The notes under the pieces are model-generated. The model saw only the letters and a list, made by a program, of their open reading frames with translations, was not told the origin of the DNA and searched no databases. Positions 11,640 to 24,774 of a stretch of DNA of 64,000 nucleotides are shown here, piece by piece. The stretch spans positions 263,931,177 through 263,995,176 of the forward strand of contig CM069432.1 in assembly GCA_035610365.1 (NCBI GenBank), read 5' to 3'. Position 1 is the stretch's first letter, and each line of letters opens with the position of its first letter. The position numbers and the translations under genes were made by a program. This stretch comes from Aquatica leii (lineage: Eukaryota; Arthropoda; Insecta; Coleoptera; Lampyridae).

Positions 11640-12641
11640 AAGACACCATCAGAGTTCATAAAAAAATTCCTTTGAGTAATAATGCAGTGCAAAGAAGAAT
11701 AGATGAAATAGCTAAAGACGTTCAGCTATTATTATGTGATTACTTGAAAACTTCCAAATTTTCTTTACCAAATAACTAAGCACTACTCTTGGCCTACATC
11801 CAATACAAAGAGAGAATCCATATTTAATACCATGCACGTAACAAGCAGTACCAAATGTACTCGCTGGACAATTCCTTAAATGACAGAATATTTGGGCAAC
11901 TTTATAGTGAAAATGATGAAGACTATAATCGTTTGCTGCTGCACACAGAAGTACAATGGCTCACGAAAGGTGTTTTTTTGAATCTTTTTTTAATCTCTTT
12001 GACTCCGTATGGAACTTTTTTGAAAACAGAGTCGATGAACTGCTCGGAAACGTCTAAAAATGGCATCGCTTATTTGACATGCCTTTTTAAAATAATTAAT
12101 GATGTTAATTTACAATTGCAAGGTGACGAGTTGAATTTAATAAAAACGAAAGATGAATACAGCCATTTCCAACATTATCATCATTATCGGTAAAACTTAC
12201 GGCCAACACCTGGACGCTTTTCATGCTGATTTTACAGAGCGATTCCAGGATATTTTAAATACAAATACAGCAGAATGATCAAATTTTGAAAAACTCGTAC
12301 AACTCACAACTAATGAAGAATTAAAAGTAAAATTCAGAAATGGATACCAACAGTTTTGGCTCCAAAAATCAATATCAACGCTTCACCCTGGATTGTGGGA
12401 AATAGTACAGAAATTTTTAATTCCGTTTCCTTCATCATATTTGGCTGAGCGTGGGTTCAGTGCAGTAGCTAATTCACTGTCTGCAAAGAATAAACACCTT
12501 AAGCAATTTCGGAAACATCATGCCAGAAAAAATTCTTCTGAATGTAATAAATCGACTCTGCATCCTCTTATCATTTCTCCGCTAAGAATATTAAACAAAA
12601 GACAAAAAAAGAGTTTACTGCTAAAGGTCATGGAGCTCTAA
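11640..12641 (+). pseudogene. hAT-superfamily transposase relic (ZBED5/FAM200-like group)
   Basis: Three blocks of a hAT transposase lie in order. About 11665-11780 encodes IPLSNNAVQRRIDEIAKD and LLCDYLKTSKFSL, the start of the catalytic region. 11855-12193 includes LLLHTEVQWLTKG, matching the conserved HTEVRWLSKG segment. 12200-12641 includes HLDAFHADFTERFQ, GYQQFWLQKS and FPSSYLAERGFSAVANSL, the C-terminal hAT dimerisation region. The middle between blocks one and two is mostly missing, and at least two stops or frame changes separate the blocks. The N-terminal BED finger and terminal inverted repeats were not found. Not functional. Confidence 0.85.
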
Positions 12642-12812
12642 AGCACTCAAGATACGGTGTATTTAAATATTTAATTGTAATTGTGTCAAAATGATTTATG
12701 AACATAAATCGAAAATCGCAATGTAACGGGTCTTTCTAAGCTGGGAGTTTTTTTTTTCATTTCGTGCTAGTGAAAGTGATGTTTTAATGTTGAAGCTTAA
12801 AGGTCAAAATCA

Positions 12813-15058
12813 TGTTTGTACAAAATTTTCATAACGTAATACCCTGTATATTGAATTAAAATTAGATTCCGATTTTGACGCCCTCTGCCGATCTTTCTGG
12901 TTACTGACATGTTGAGGAATTCATTTTTCAAGCTGTCAACTACCTAAGATGGTCTGTGTCGTTTGAGTTCGTCTAAATCCAAAGATTTAATAGTACATCT
13001 ACTGTCATGGACATAAAATTATAAATTAATTACGTGTTTAACATAATTTATGCGGCACAGGCCGTTCCGCCACGCTTTGACCACATGTTCGATTTAATAA
13101 AAAAAACAATGAAGAATTAATATTGATAAATACCTTCACTGAACGCTTAGGATTCTAGAAGGAACATTATCCACAACGAAAACGAAGTTTTGACTAGCAT
13201 TTGCCTATGAGATGTTGATTTTCTATACGCTAGTCGTGTAATTGCGAATAACAGCATTCGATAGAACGGGTTTTTATATCTAATTTCCTTTATTATTAAC
13301 GATTTTGTAGCTTTCTATCTTCGTGAGTTATTGTGTTGACACGATTTGCTATTCATATCTATTCCAGGCTCACTCACCGAGGAAAACGTTTTCTTCGATC
13401 AAGTAGGTATTGGATTGTGGGTAAGTTTATTTAATTATTTTGTCGCTGTCAGAAAAGTCACTCACGGAACTTTTGTTTATGTTAATTTCCGTAATTACGA
13501 TCATTGTTGCAATACCATTAAGGTAGTTTCATTAATTATTTTGTGTGTATCACACGCTGTGTATAAACTGTATTTATCACAAAATTTTCTTCGCTAATAA
13601 TTTCGACTCAACTTATGTATTGTGTGTTGCCGATACTTCTGGCATTTATGGATTGAGAATTAGATATACTCTTGTTAATATTCTACGTTACTAAATTAAA
13701 GTTTTTTATACCTGTTTAATCTTTCTTTAATGGTAACATATGGTTTTGTGTACTTCGCTAAAGCATTTGATAGCGTTAACCATGAACAACTCATATCTAT
13801 CCTGAAGAAAGCAGGACTTGATCACAAAGATATCCGGATACTTGGCAACCTCTATTGGGGACAGACTGCTGCCGTAAAAATTAATAGCTCTATTTCACAA
13901 AATTTTAAAATAAAGAAAGGTGTAAGACAGGAATGCGTCCTTTCCCCCCTGCTGTTCAACATATATTCGGAGGATCTCTTCAAGGAGGCACTTGATGGCG
14001 CTACTGAGGGCATCAAAATGAATGGGGAACTAATTAATTACATAAGATACGCTGACGACACAGTGATACTTGCCAATGACACCGAAGAACTACAACGACT
14101 CCTACAAAAAATTCAAGAGGTTAGCGAACGATATGGTTTAAAACTAAATTCTCTAAAAACCAAATGGATGGTCATCAGTAAACGACAACAACAGGAAAGT
14201 CAGATCACGCTACGCAGTCAGATCATAGAGCGAGTAGAGAAATACTGCTATCATGGATCGTGGGTCAATGCACAGTGGGACCAATCTATGGAGATAAAAT
14301 CCAGAATTGAGAAAGCAAGAACTGCTTTCAATAACATAAGACCATTATTCACCAGCAGAGATGTATCACTAACCCTCAAAAACAGATTAATTAAATGCTA
14401 CATATTCTCGATTCTTTTATATGGGATGGAGGCATGGACCATTACAGAACCGATGATGCGAAGACTTGAGGCCTTTGAAATATGGGTGTATCGACGCATT
14501 CTCCGCATATCCTGGGTTGACTACATAACCAACGAAGAAATCTTGCGCAGGCTAGGCAAACAGAAAGAAATATCTTACACAATAAAAAAACGAAAACTAG
14601 AATACTTCGGACACGTAATGCGCAATGACAAGTACCGACTCCTTCAACTCATTCTGCAGGGCAAGACGGACAACAAAAGAGGGCCCGGCAGAAGAAGACA
14701 CTCGTAGCTACACAACCTGCGCCAATGGTACGGCCTAACATCTATACAACTGTTTAGAACAGCAGTGAACAAAATAAAAATAGCTATGTTGATCGCCAAC
14801 GTCCGAAACGGATAAGGTACCAGAAGAAGAAGAATAGTAACATACCTTTCTCTTTTATTGTGGTTACCCGAACATCAGAGTAACAAGGATTATGAACCTA
14901 AAAATTCGTTAGAAAACTTGGACCGTCTGTCTTGATCGAGACAGAAGTGTTAATTATAAAAGATCTGGCGCCCTTAATTATTATTTACTTGAACCTCCCC
15001 AATCTCCGACTGTGTGAGTTGGCCGTGCAAGGTTCGTAAGACCTATAAACTTGTAACA
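12813..15058 (+). repeat. Solo LTR A1 with a LINE fragment inside
   Basis: A long terminal repeat without internal region. It begins TGTTTGTACAAAATTTTC and ends AACTTGTAACA, flanked by the 4 bp target duplication ATCA at 12809-12812 and 15059-15062. About 1.15 kb once the inserted LINE fragment (13741-14836) is set aside. It matches solo LTR A2 (29686-30841) over its whole length and shares its 3' end (GTGAGTTGGCCGTGCAAGG) and several internal blocks with the longer B1 and B2 LTRs. A duplication of 4 bp and a TG..CA end fit a Gypsy-family LTR left by LTR-LTR recombination. Confidence 0.88.
13741..14836 (+). pseudogene. RTE-like LINE fragment: C-terminal reverse transcriptase
   Basis: A 5'-truncated non-LTR element inserted in solo LTR A1. 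The frame holds RT motifs FAKAFDSVNHEQL, GVRQECVLSPLLFNIY and the catalytic YADD in IRYADDTVILAND. The conserved tail follows (LLYGMEAWTI, LRISWVDYITNEE, KLEYFGHVMRND, GRRRHS). One stop at 14708 replaces what is usually Trp in this family; the frame then continues as LHNLRQWYGLTS to a natural stop at 14813. The 3' end carries a short GAA-type repeat. The 8 bp duplication GTAACATA flanks it (13733-13740 and 14837-14844). The tail resembles RTE-group elements common in insects; the clade call is by memory of motifs. Confidence 0.88.
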
Positions 15059-15062
15059 ATCA

Positions 15063-16037
15063 TTAAACATTTGGGTGCAAAGAATGGTATAATTTTGACC
15101 CTCAACAATTGTAAGGTAGAAGTTTTACTTGATAAACGGGTACTTACATTTTGCAAACAATGAGGTGTAAAACCTTTAAAAACGTTTAGGTGAAAACGGT
15201 ATCATCGTTTCGAAGAATTTGTTTGCAATTTGAAATTCACTTTGACTTTTAGCGTTCATTTAGCAGTCAACGGTTTTAGTACAAAAGGTACAACTACTGA
15301 GAAAGTTTTTTTAATCCGCAAATGGCAAAGAATAAAAGACGACGTTAGTACTGATACCTGGTCAAAAACAACACTTTTGGACCCAATAAATCAGCTTACC
15401 GTGTGTACTTTAAGTGAAGAATTCCAGGTAGACATGGTTTGCGGTTTTTTATATATAAACATTTGTGAAAAGATGTCACGCAGTAAAACAAAAACTTTTT
15501 ATGGTATATTACAATTATCAAGATCAGTGAAGTTTACTGTGGTAGAGAAACATGCAGTAAAGGACAAAAACTACTCGGTGCTGTTATTGTAAAAAGTTTG
15601 GTCGTTCCATCGATGAATGGAAAATCGTTGCTCATAAAGCGACTGATAAAAGTGAACCAATTACGTCACTCAAAATGGAATCAGTCTCCCAACATGTAGG
15701 TACTACGCTTTCTTTGTGTTTCGGTTGTTGAACACCGATCCAAAATGTCCAAAGTGCAACGCGTCCAAATGTGCTTCGGCATGTATCATTTTAGTAAATT
15801 TAGTATAAACGCATGGTTTCCCTTTCCTATACCAATAATGTTTATTGACGTTTTTGATTATCACGGTTTTGGAGTTTTTTATTGACTGATCTGTGAATAT
15901 GTTACGTTTATTATCTAGGAGGTTCATCACACTCTTCATAAACCGTGTTATCAATCACTCGGTTTATTTCTGTGTTTGTCGTGCCTACTAATTTAAAGCA
16001 TTCGTCGTTAAAGTATCGCATTTATAAACTTAAACCT
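15063..16037. other. Unassigned stretch with an orphan 120-codon frame
   Basis: The plus-strand frame 15230-15592 encodes a basic protein with no motif I recognise, and a continuing coding-like segment (GRSIDEWKIVAHKATDKSE) follows in another frame to about 15690. It might be a decayed transposon ORF, but I cannot name a family. The overlapping minus-strand frame at 15703-15954 looks like chance. Confidence 0.35.
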
Positions 16038-16040
16038 TAA

Positions 16041-16433
16041 CTATCCCCTGTTCACGAAACAGAAATAGTTAAGCTCCTCCTAAAAAAATTATCCTTTAGT
16101 AAATCATTGAGCGCACCCGACTGTTTTACACGATACAGTTTTACATAACCGAGACAATTTAAATTTTCCAACGGGTACAATTTTATTATTAGATACAGTA
16201 ATAATTCTGAAAACATAAATTAAAAAAATTGTATAATTAATTTGATTCAGATTGTAAATGATATTATGACTGATAAAATAATGACAGTAAATATAACGTT
16301 TAACCTCAAATAATATGGAAAGTATCGTGTAATACGGGTTTTACAAACATAACAAATAAAAAAATTCTATTCAAATGTAACGAGTTTTTGCAAGGAGGGG
16401 CTTAACTTTTTCTGTTCGGTGAACAGATAATAG
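16041..16433. mobile_element. MITE, Harbinger/PIF type, 393 bp
   Basis: Inverted repeats of 41 bp bound the unit: left arm 16041-16081 starting CTATCCCCTGTTCACG, right arm 16393-16433 ending GTGAACAGATAATAG, with about 34 of 41 positions pairing. Each arm also holds a small hairpin (CTGTT/AACAG). A 3 bp direct repeat TAA lies at 16038-16040 and 16434-16436. TAA duplications are typical of PIF/Harbinger transposons. The inside is AT-rich and non-coding, so the unit would have depended on a transposase made elsewhere. Confidence 0.75.
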
Positions 16434-16436
16434 TAA

Positions 16437-19410
16437 TTTGTAACGGTTAAATTTCAAGTTGCAATTCTTTTGTCTGACGGATAGGCAACTTTACCATCAC
16501 CAACGCATGAATACACGACCTCGAGACATTTTGTCAGATGGCGCAAGTGTAAATCATTTTTCCAAGTCATTTCCGGTCACTTTTGATTTTGACACGTCCG
16601 GTGCGGTGTGTGTGTCGGCGTTACAAGCAAAAGGATTGGTAAGAGAATGAGATTTTGCCATCAATCGACATCTGGCTTATAGATGCTTTTCTTTTAGTAA
16701 AATCTAAAATCAATCTATTGGATGTGTGAATCAGAGGAAGCCGCGCATAGATATGTTTCTGTTCAGCACATATTGTAGGTTAGTATTTACACGTGGTGAT
16801 TTGAGGTACAAGCTATTTCTTGTTATTTTCGCTCTTATGGCATACTTGGTTCATTAACTCCTATGAAGTTCTCTGTTAATTAAGCCCTAGGGCGTACTCA
16901 AAAAAATAAGCTGGCTATGACATACCTCGGTAACTCAACTTTGAGGGCATATACCTTGTACGTAAGTGGAGTTGGTCTAATGGTGACTGAGTTCCTAAAA
17001 AGGTATTTACTTTCACATTACTTCAACGGTGAACAAACCTTGTTCCTTGGTTTGTATCGACCCTAACTAACTAACGATCGGTGCCGTTGAAGGTCTTTCG
17101 AATCACTTCTCGCTATAAAAATTTAATTGTGTTCGTCGAATGTTTAACGGAACGACTTAATTAATGTACTTAAAAACAATGTTTTTTATCATGTAGGCTT
17201 AGTAAATGTTTATCTGTTGCTCCGTACACAAATTATCATTTAACTGTTATAAATTTCAATTTTATTAATTTCAAAACTGCTATTTAGCTTTTTTTAATTT
17301 CAATATTATAATAAATGTAAAGAGTTTGGAAGTACGCGTCCAAAGTTGATGTGATGTTACGGGGATACGTGCCAAATCTGACTCGCGAACTTGACGTCAA
17401 GGCCACGAGCGGATTATAATCATTTAATTACGTCTCTAACTATTGCTACCGTTAGTGAATTGCAGCGGCGTGTTAAAATATCTGCTTCCATTTAGACTTG
17501 TTTTGTATTTAGCGGTTTAGCTACAAGAGCAGTAAAGATTTTGTAAACAACGACGCGACGATTCGATTCCTTTTTTTTCTTTTTCTGCATGAGGATCGGT
17601 TGTCTTAGGTAACCAAAAAAAAAAAACGACATTTAAAATTATTAAACGAAACTGTCATTTTCTTGTTAAGAACCAGTGTTTTATTATGTGAGGTACGTTG
17701 GGGAATGCGGGTTCCTTTTTTTTAGCCTACTTTACTCATCCGCAAGAAAAAGTGGCGCAACAAGCATTGTCTTTTCAGAACAGTACTTTTTGTCTAATCA
17801 TTCAAACCACGACCATCTGCGTCTAAGATAGCCAAACAGTAAGCCAAACTTCTACGATTGTAATTCTTTTTTTTACCTCCGCAATCGGTACGTTAAAAAT
17901 TGTTAATTACGTTTAGTTGTTTACGCACATTTATTAAAATTTGTCAGTGCATTTTCAATTATGAACTATCAAATTGCCTTAAGGTCATTTTAGACCTTTT
18001 GAAATAAATTGTACATATTAACGTACATAAATAGTACAGAAGTATTAATTTGTACTTTGATTATGTTCTAAAATGTTATAATGCATATTAAGTATTAAGA
18101 TTAGTTATTAGTTTTGATTAGTGGCGTTTTGTATACCATCCTAAAAGCCATTTTCAATATTTAGAGTAAATTATGTATACGTTTACGATTTTGCGTATTG
18201 CATTTCATTCTATTTGGACTCTACGCTAGTTTATTTTTCTTGTTGAAGTTACCTTTTTAGGTTTTTTGGCTTTTACTTTTAGCTCTACATTGATTCCGTC
18301 CTTTACCTGAGACAGTTATTAGGTTTCTTTGATCAATTTGAATGTAATCAAAGCCAAAGTTAGGCACATAATCGTCATACGTAAGCTTACATACTTCGCA
18401 TATTTTTGTCTTTAAACATATAAGAAGTAGTGTACGTTGCTACTTGTGACTAGGAAATTTTGGTAGGGTAAGTTTAGCACACATATTTTTTTCTTTATTA
18501 TTTATTATAATATTCGATTGTAAATTTATTTCGTCAAGTACGTTTGAAGTTAGGATGATTGTAAAGTACGTTATTTAAATTTCATTATTCTATCAAAATC
18601 AAATTGTATGTAGTGCGTGTTAGCAAGAAATGTAATTAGCTGTATGAAGTGTTTCTTGATCAGTATTATAAACTGTGATATTTGTCGACGAATCTCTAAT
18701 CGATATTTATTTATTATTGTACTACCTTGTTTTTTAACAACTATTCTCTTGTTTAAAATAAATATGCTTTGTTATAAACTATGTTTTGTAATTTGTTTTC
18801 TTTCAATGTTTGACAGATTTAAACAGGATCGGTAGTTAATCACATTCCCTCGTTTTGGCGCTCTTTTAATTATTTTAGTGTTCAGACCAAAGACATGTGC
18901 AACCGTCTCTCCGGAATATTGAACTAGCCGTCTGTCTTAAGGTGCAGATAAATTTAGGTAAGAACGATTTGCAATGAATTCAGCTGCGAAGTCACAAAAA
19001 AAACTGCGGCTTACCTAACCTTTGGTTGAAAGCTTCGTACTCCACACGAGGTGCAGCATGCAACTAAAACAACGTCAACGTAAGGTTTATACTGATTTCA
19101 AACGTCAGCTTTTCGTAGTACATCAAGTAAACGACGAGGTGTTGGTGGCGACTCGATTACTGAGTAGCATAGCTAAATAAGTTTCTTCTAAGCTTTACCG
19201 ACCTTGTATTCTCTTTAAGAAGATATCGCCAGCTTTATACCAAGTGGCATCAATTGTTAAAGACTCACAAAACAATTGATACCTGAAGTAGACGTCACAC
19301 CAATCAAACAGGCAGAATGTATCGTGTTTTCCTAGACTAAAAAAGTTGGCCGATACTCTTCAACGTGAATACTTACTGCACGCTATTTGTAGTACCTTTA
19401 TTTTAATTAA
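16437..19410. other. Intergenic stretch, nothing recognised
   Basis: Contains long T or A runs (near 17570, 17616 and 17716) and short frames (16459-16650, 18617-18835) without motifs. No transposon similarity to other parts of the window seen. Confidence 0.4.
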
Positions 19411-20910
19411 TTATTTGCTCAAGGAAACATCTTCATCGGAAGATGTCTGGTCTTTCGCGAGAGGTGTAGAAGAAGTTGATGGGTCTGGTTCAAAACTCAG
19501 GTCATCCTCTATTGCTGGGACAGTCTCAACAACTGAAATATCGTTGTCTATGTCTGAGGCATGATTGATTTATGGGACATCTTGGCTTGTTACAGTGATC
19601 TGTGTGCCGGGTTTATTACAGACTTTCTTTCCTCTTCTGTGCCGAATTCTTTCTGAGCTGTAGTCCCTTGACTCTCTTAAAAACCCCAGCAGACTACTAT
19701 TGTCCAGTTTTTTCGGTTTGATCTCCTGGAAGCTTTTTTAAGACATCTTCAGGATCGAATGGATAAAGGCCCGTTGTTCTGAATGAGCTTTCGAGATTCT
19801 TGGTTATATTGGGATCCAATGCATCCATTAATCTCTTCAGAAGCATGGGAAACTGTGGTTTTGGAATGAGGCCACGAATTCTTGATTCTTTTCTCGAATT
19901 GTCCAGAACCTTCCTCCATTGTTTCTTTAAAGGTCCTTAAACACCGACGTCCAGAGGTTGCAACGTGTGGGTCGAGTTTGGGGGCAGAGTTGTAAAATGA
20001 ATGTTGCTTCCCACTGCAGCCTGGATGACTTCAGATGAAAAATGCGAAGCAAGATTATCACCAATGACAATAGTTTTTTCATTTTCTTGTCTGTGTTCCG
20101 GGATATGCGGTAACAAAATTTTAAAAAACCATACCTCAAACAAATTCATGTCAAACCAGCCGTTACTACTGTTTCTATAAATTGTTCCAGGTAGTCCACT
20201 TTCTGTCCAGTTCTCATAAAGATGCTTGGATTTGTACACAACCATGGGAGGAATCAATTTTCCTTCAGCGGTACCACAGAACATGATGCTTACTGATGAT
20301 TTTGAATGTTCCTGGACTCTTTCGACGCGTTTGTGCCTTCGAGGTACTAATACTTTTATCGCCCCTGGGTCGTCTGTAATGTTTGTCTCATCATAATTAT
20401 AAATAAGAGCTGGACTTGTCTCCTCCAAAACTGGCTTTAAATTCACAAAATAACTCTTGGATCTCGTTAGGACCCACTGATGCTCTTGAAGCCTTGATAT
20501 TTGTCGCCAGTCTCTGCGTGAGGTTATTCCAAGCTGCAAACTCATTCACAAAGTCATAGCCCGGCAAGTTATCTTTCCACTGCTTTATAACTCGACCCTC
20601 CTTATTTACAAACATTTGAACGACGGTTCGGACATCAGCCTTTGCCAACGGAAACCCCCAATTGGCTAAAACAGTCAAGGTATCGGCAAGTAATTTTTCA
20701 TTTTGACGCGTTAAAACAGTGGGGTGACCCGGCTTCCCATCATGCCTGTGATGGATCTTGTTAAGAATGGTGGTTCTGTTGATTTTGTACTTCTTGGCAG
20801 CAGCAGCCTGGGTAAGTCTACCTAACTTCTGCAACGGCTCTTGCAAGGTCTTCATCACTATAATTCTTATAGGTTCGGCCACCCATTTTTCTTTGATAAG
20901 TTCTAACCAT
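19411..20910 (-). pseudogene. pogo-family DDE transposase pseudogene
   Basis: Related to jerky/tigger transposases of the Tc1/mariner superfamily. The start at 20910 gives MVRTYQRKMGG, usual for this family. An N-terminal helix-turn-helix region follows (QAAAAKKYKINRTTI), then a CENP-B-like segment. The DDE catalytic domain has YNYDETNITDDPG (first Asp), VIGDNLASHFSS (second Asp) and LPPNSTHTLQPLDVGV (third Asp). The C-terminal part includes FRTTGLYPFDPEDVL and an acidic, Ser-rich tail ending near 19411. Breaks: a frame change after EDLARAVAEVR, one near 20450-20540, and stops just after the third Asp and further on. About 500 codons in all, the normal size. No terminal inverted repeats found. 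All three catalytic Asp are kept, so decay is moderate. Confidence 0.9.
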
Positions 20911-21204
20911 TGTTAGATATAAATATGTACAAATAAACACAAGATTAACATAACAAAATAAAAAAAACTGTATTACAACAATTAAATAGGTCCTACCTAC
21001 CTAAACTTAACGTAAACAATATCATAAACTACGAGAACTGTATAGAAAAATGTTTTAAGGTGTATTTACGCATCTCGCTACATACAGTAACGATAAACAC
21101 GTTCGCACTGCTCGGTGAGACGGGTAATCGAAAAGCTAATTACTCCCCGTCCTCGTCACACACTACATAAAGTAAATCGTTAGATTTTTTTTTGTATTGA
21201 CATT

Positions 21205-21802
21205 GATTCTTTAGCGGGTCTCCACACTTCTACCTGTGTTCCTTATCTGTGAAGTTGATAAACACCTGTTACAATTGGAAAACTTTCATGATGTCACGTC
21301 GCAGAAGTTCAAGGGATTGAATACAATTTTATTGAAGGAAATAATTACCCAAGTTGCAAAGTTAATTATTTCGCTTATTTCAATAATCGTATGAATTAAA
21401 AACAGGATCTACTTGTGATAACGCCGTATGTACGTTTTCTTTTGTTTTAGATTTCAATTGAGTTTTAGGTTATACTGGTACGGAATTAGCTAATCCCCTA
21501 CTGGGTAAAACATAACTGTAAGTATTACATTTTTTACTTTAATTCTTAATAGTTTGGTGGTCAGTCGACCATACGCACATACTAATTTATTATCACAATT
21601 AACGTTAAAATCTTTTTTTGTCATATTATTATCTGATTCTCTAGACCTTTTACGTAATCTTCTAATTTAATTTAAGAATGTAAAATCACTCCTTTAAATG
21701 TCATCACTTTGCTGTACGACGTGCTGCCCAGTCGAGGGCGTAACTTATATTTGGTCTGTGATATCAACCCATGTACTAGTATTTGGAAAACTGTATTTTA
21801 GT
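21205..21802 (+). repeat. R950 dispersed LTR-like repeat, copy F (partial)
   Basis: Same order of blocks as copy D at 35.6 kb: GATGTCACGTCGCAG, TTGTGATAACGCCGTATG, GGTACGGAATTAGCTAAT, GCTGTACGACGTGCTGCCCA, AGGGCGTAACTTATAT and CCCATGTACTAGTATTTG. The TATA-bearing start and the polyadenylation-signal end seen in D are missing here. Confidence 0.7.
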
Positions 21803-23744
21803 TATTGAAATTACTGATATTTATTTAAGAAGTAAACACAACAGCATATACAATTAAAAATTGTTATTAGTCAAATACAGAAATAAATTAAAATTGAGTT
21901 TATGTCTCTGATAACCACCGCCTTTGTTAATTCTGTCATTAAATACGCAAAATTAAATCGCGAGTTAAAATTACTAAGAATACTGTGAAAATAATCCCAT
22001 TGTATTTCATTTGTTAACAAAAACCAACACATAACAATTAATTTTGTTTGACTAAGACATTTCGAAATTTGCAAAATCTAAAATATCTCGTAGATTATAG
22101 GAATTTAATTAGATTGAAATCATAGTAATGCTTCATTATAATGTAAAAGTAGGCGTCATCAAAATTAAGTTCTGCAATTATTCAACACCGTGTTTAATTA
22201 GTTTTGCAAAATTCTCTCACATTAAACGTAATTACAATTATTAAGGTGTGTAATAAATTTAATGCTTAATTTTATTTGCAATCATTATAAAATTTTATGT
22301 GTTTCTAAAATTAAGAAATAATTATAGATTTTTCAACTAATTAGTAATTCTTGTTAATTTATTGTTTGAATAGTTTATGTATTTAAGAGCGTTTGTTTGA
22401 AAACACATAAGGGTCGTAATTTAGTTCATTTTAAGGTAAGTAGAGAACTGCGATTAGTTTTAACAATGATGGTGCCTATATTATAACAGAAGCAACAAAG
22501 TAAAACTTTTTGAACAACAATAAAACTGAAATAATTTGTTAAATATTAAACTAAATTTAAATTATCATTGTTTGTTGGATTATCTGCTGAAATTAACACA
22601 GAAAGTTTGTTTACTGCTCGTTTCATTCTTAGTTACTACACAACATTTTCAAGTTTATAACTTTAGTCGTTCTCCAATAGCGTAGGCTAAATTATTATTA
22701 TCATCACTAAACCTACTAAATTATGTAGTACTTTGTGATTTAATAGTGCACATAACCTTATAAGATAACACGTTAAACAACAAAACGTTTTATATTCAAC
22801 ACCGAATTCGATATGAGTTTAAGAAGAAAAGCTCCTTACACTTATAAATTAATTTACTGTTAAAAAATTATCTTTATTATCGAGAAAAAATGTAGTAAAA
22901 ATATTGCTATATTTTTAGTATAATATCGTTAGTTTGTGAAATGATTTTAGAGAGCAGATAGTCAGACAAATGCCCGCTTTTATTGCTTGTTTTAGCAATT
23001 TGTGCTTTTTTGGAGGATAAGTGCTTTTTTACTATCTGAGCAATATTAGTGTACTTCAAAAGCACTGTATACATATTTTTATCATTTTATAAATAACAAT
23101 GTAATTCCAAAAGAAAATTTTCAACAAAGACAAATTTAAAATTTTATTGTTGAGTGCCTCCATTGTTGATAAATAGCTAAATATCATAAACTTAAGCTCA
23201 TCTGGCGTGACAACATTTATATTAAAAGTGTTGAAAATGTTTCAATTATCTACTGGCTTTGTATTGTACAATTACTTGAATTTTGATAGTATACACGTAT
23301 TTACAAAGAACAAAAATATAGCTTTGTATGTATTTCAGTTTTTATTTTTATTGCTAACAAATATTCCTAAAGCAGGTTATTTACGATTTAAAAAAATAAT
23401 AATCGAAAATTTCTACAGTGTAGCATTATTATTTTGTATATTTTTAGACAAATTGAATAAAAATCAGACAATTACGGTCACTATTTAATTATACAAAATT
23501 AACGTTGCAAATAAATACAAGACTTTATTTTGTTTACTTAAACTTGTTTGGCCAAAGCGTGTTACTAACTTTTTTCGTGTAACAAAAAAGTAAGCGACGG
23601 CTAACGCAGTTGTTCCTGAAGAGTGAGCCGCAGGCTTCGTGATGCTAAATTATAAATTAAATATAAAAAGAAGCCAAAACGATGAAATATTAAGTTAGGG
23701 AGATATCGTTTAACTCTACTGGAAAAGAATAAACAACACCACAG
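21803..23744. other. AT-rich intergenic stretch
   Basis: Very AT-rich. The 93-codon frame at 23207-23488 is Phe/Leu-rich with no family resemblance and is probably chance. No repeats or RNA genes recognised. Confidence 0.4.
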
Positions 23745-24691
23745 AAGTAATAACTCAGAATATATATTTATTTCATCACATACAATAATTCCAAAGAGGA
23801 CGAAAAAGGTACATAAATATAATTACGTAAATTTTTTAAACATACATGGGTCGGACCAATTATAAATTGCGACCTATGCTGGGTAACACGTCGTACAGTA
23901 AACTAACCTTGTCGGTCCAAACTTTTACATTTGAAAAAGGAATGACTATATATTCGCAAATCGTAAAAGTATATAACAAAAACAATTGAAGGCTTAGAGA
24001 CTCAACGCGCAGAAATTGTAATACTCACAGTTAGGTTTTATCCGGTATGTAATTAGCTAATTCCGTACCAGTGTTACCTAAAACGTAATATTAACTCTAA
24101 CACAAAACGTACGTACCGCATTAACACAAATAAATTTCGTTTTCAAAGCATACAATCATTTGAGATAGCAAATGCGCAGCGTTTTCTTTTGATTTAACGT
24201 AGCAATTGATGTTAGCAGCTCATCTCTAAAGAAATCGCAATTTTGAAGGTTTCCACCCCTTCGATGGTGTGAATGGCTAAGTTTTTGTAACATCATGAAA
24301 ATTGTTCCCCAAATATGTCATCTGTTTCTTATCTTCCCCGATCAAGGAAACGTGTGATGGGATATGGAAATCTGCTATAGACAATTAGGAAAGAAATCAA
24401 ATTAAACCTCCAATACAAAAAAAATTAACAATTTACCCCGACTAAGCTTCCACTAAATAGCCACAAAATTACTTAGCATATTCACGTGGAATCGCGTGAA
24501 ATAACTTTATGGTAAAAGCCGCGTTATGTTTGGAGTCTGTAATGCACCAAACCTTACCAAAAAGTGACCAAATACGCGCTTATTAAATTTGACATAACCG
24601 ACTTAAAGGTGGGTGTGTCAAGGACAATTTTTATACTCGAAAAAATTTTTATACTCAAAAAATTTTGACCTACCAACTATTTAACATAACA
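23745..24691 (-). repeat. R950 dispersed LTR-like repeat, copy A (near full length)
   Basis: About 950 bp. On the minus strand it runs from TGTTATGTTAAA through a TATA-like segment (TTTTTCGAGTATAAAAATTG) to AATAAATATATATTC near 23765. A TATA box near the start and a polyadenylation signal near the end suggest an LTR. Its right end at 24691 lies only about 5 bp from the start of copy B sequence, so A and B stood head to tail before the LINE inserted. Confidence 0.75.
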
Positions 24692-24774
24692 AGAAGATTA
24701 GCTAATTCCGTACCATATAAGTTTAACTTTATTCATTGCTGGTCGTGTTGTCTATACATATATATTACATTTTC

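Noticed and set aside
16041-16433. Reading the MITE as a Mariner (TA) or piggyBac (TTAA) type unit
   Set aside because: The flanks give a clean TAA on both sides; TA or TTAA does not duplicate exactly when the arms are set to pair from CTAT.
23207-23488. 93-codon frame, possible small membrane protein
   Set aside because: Phe/Leu/Ile/Lys-rich as expected from AT-rich DNA; no supporting context.
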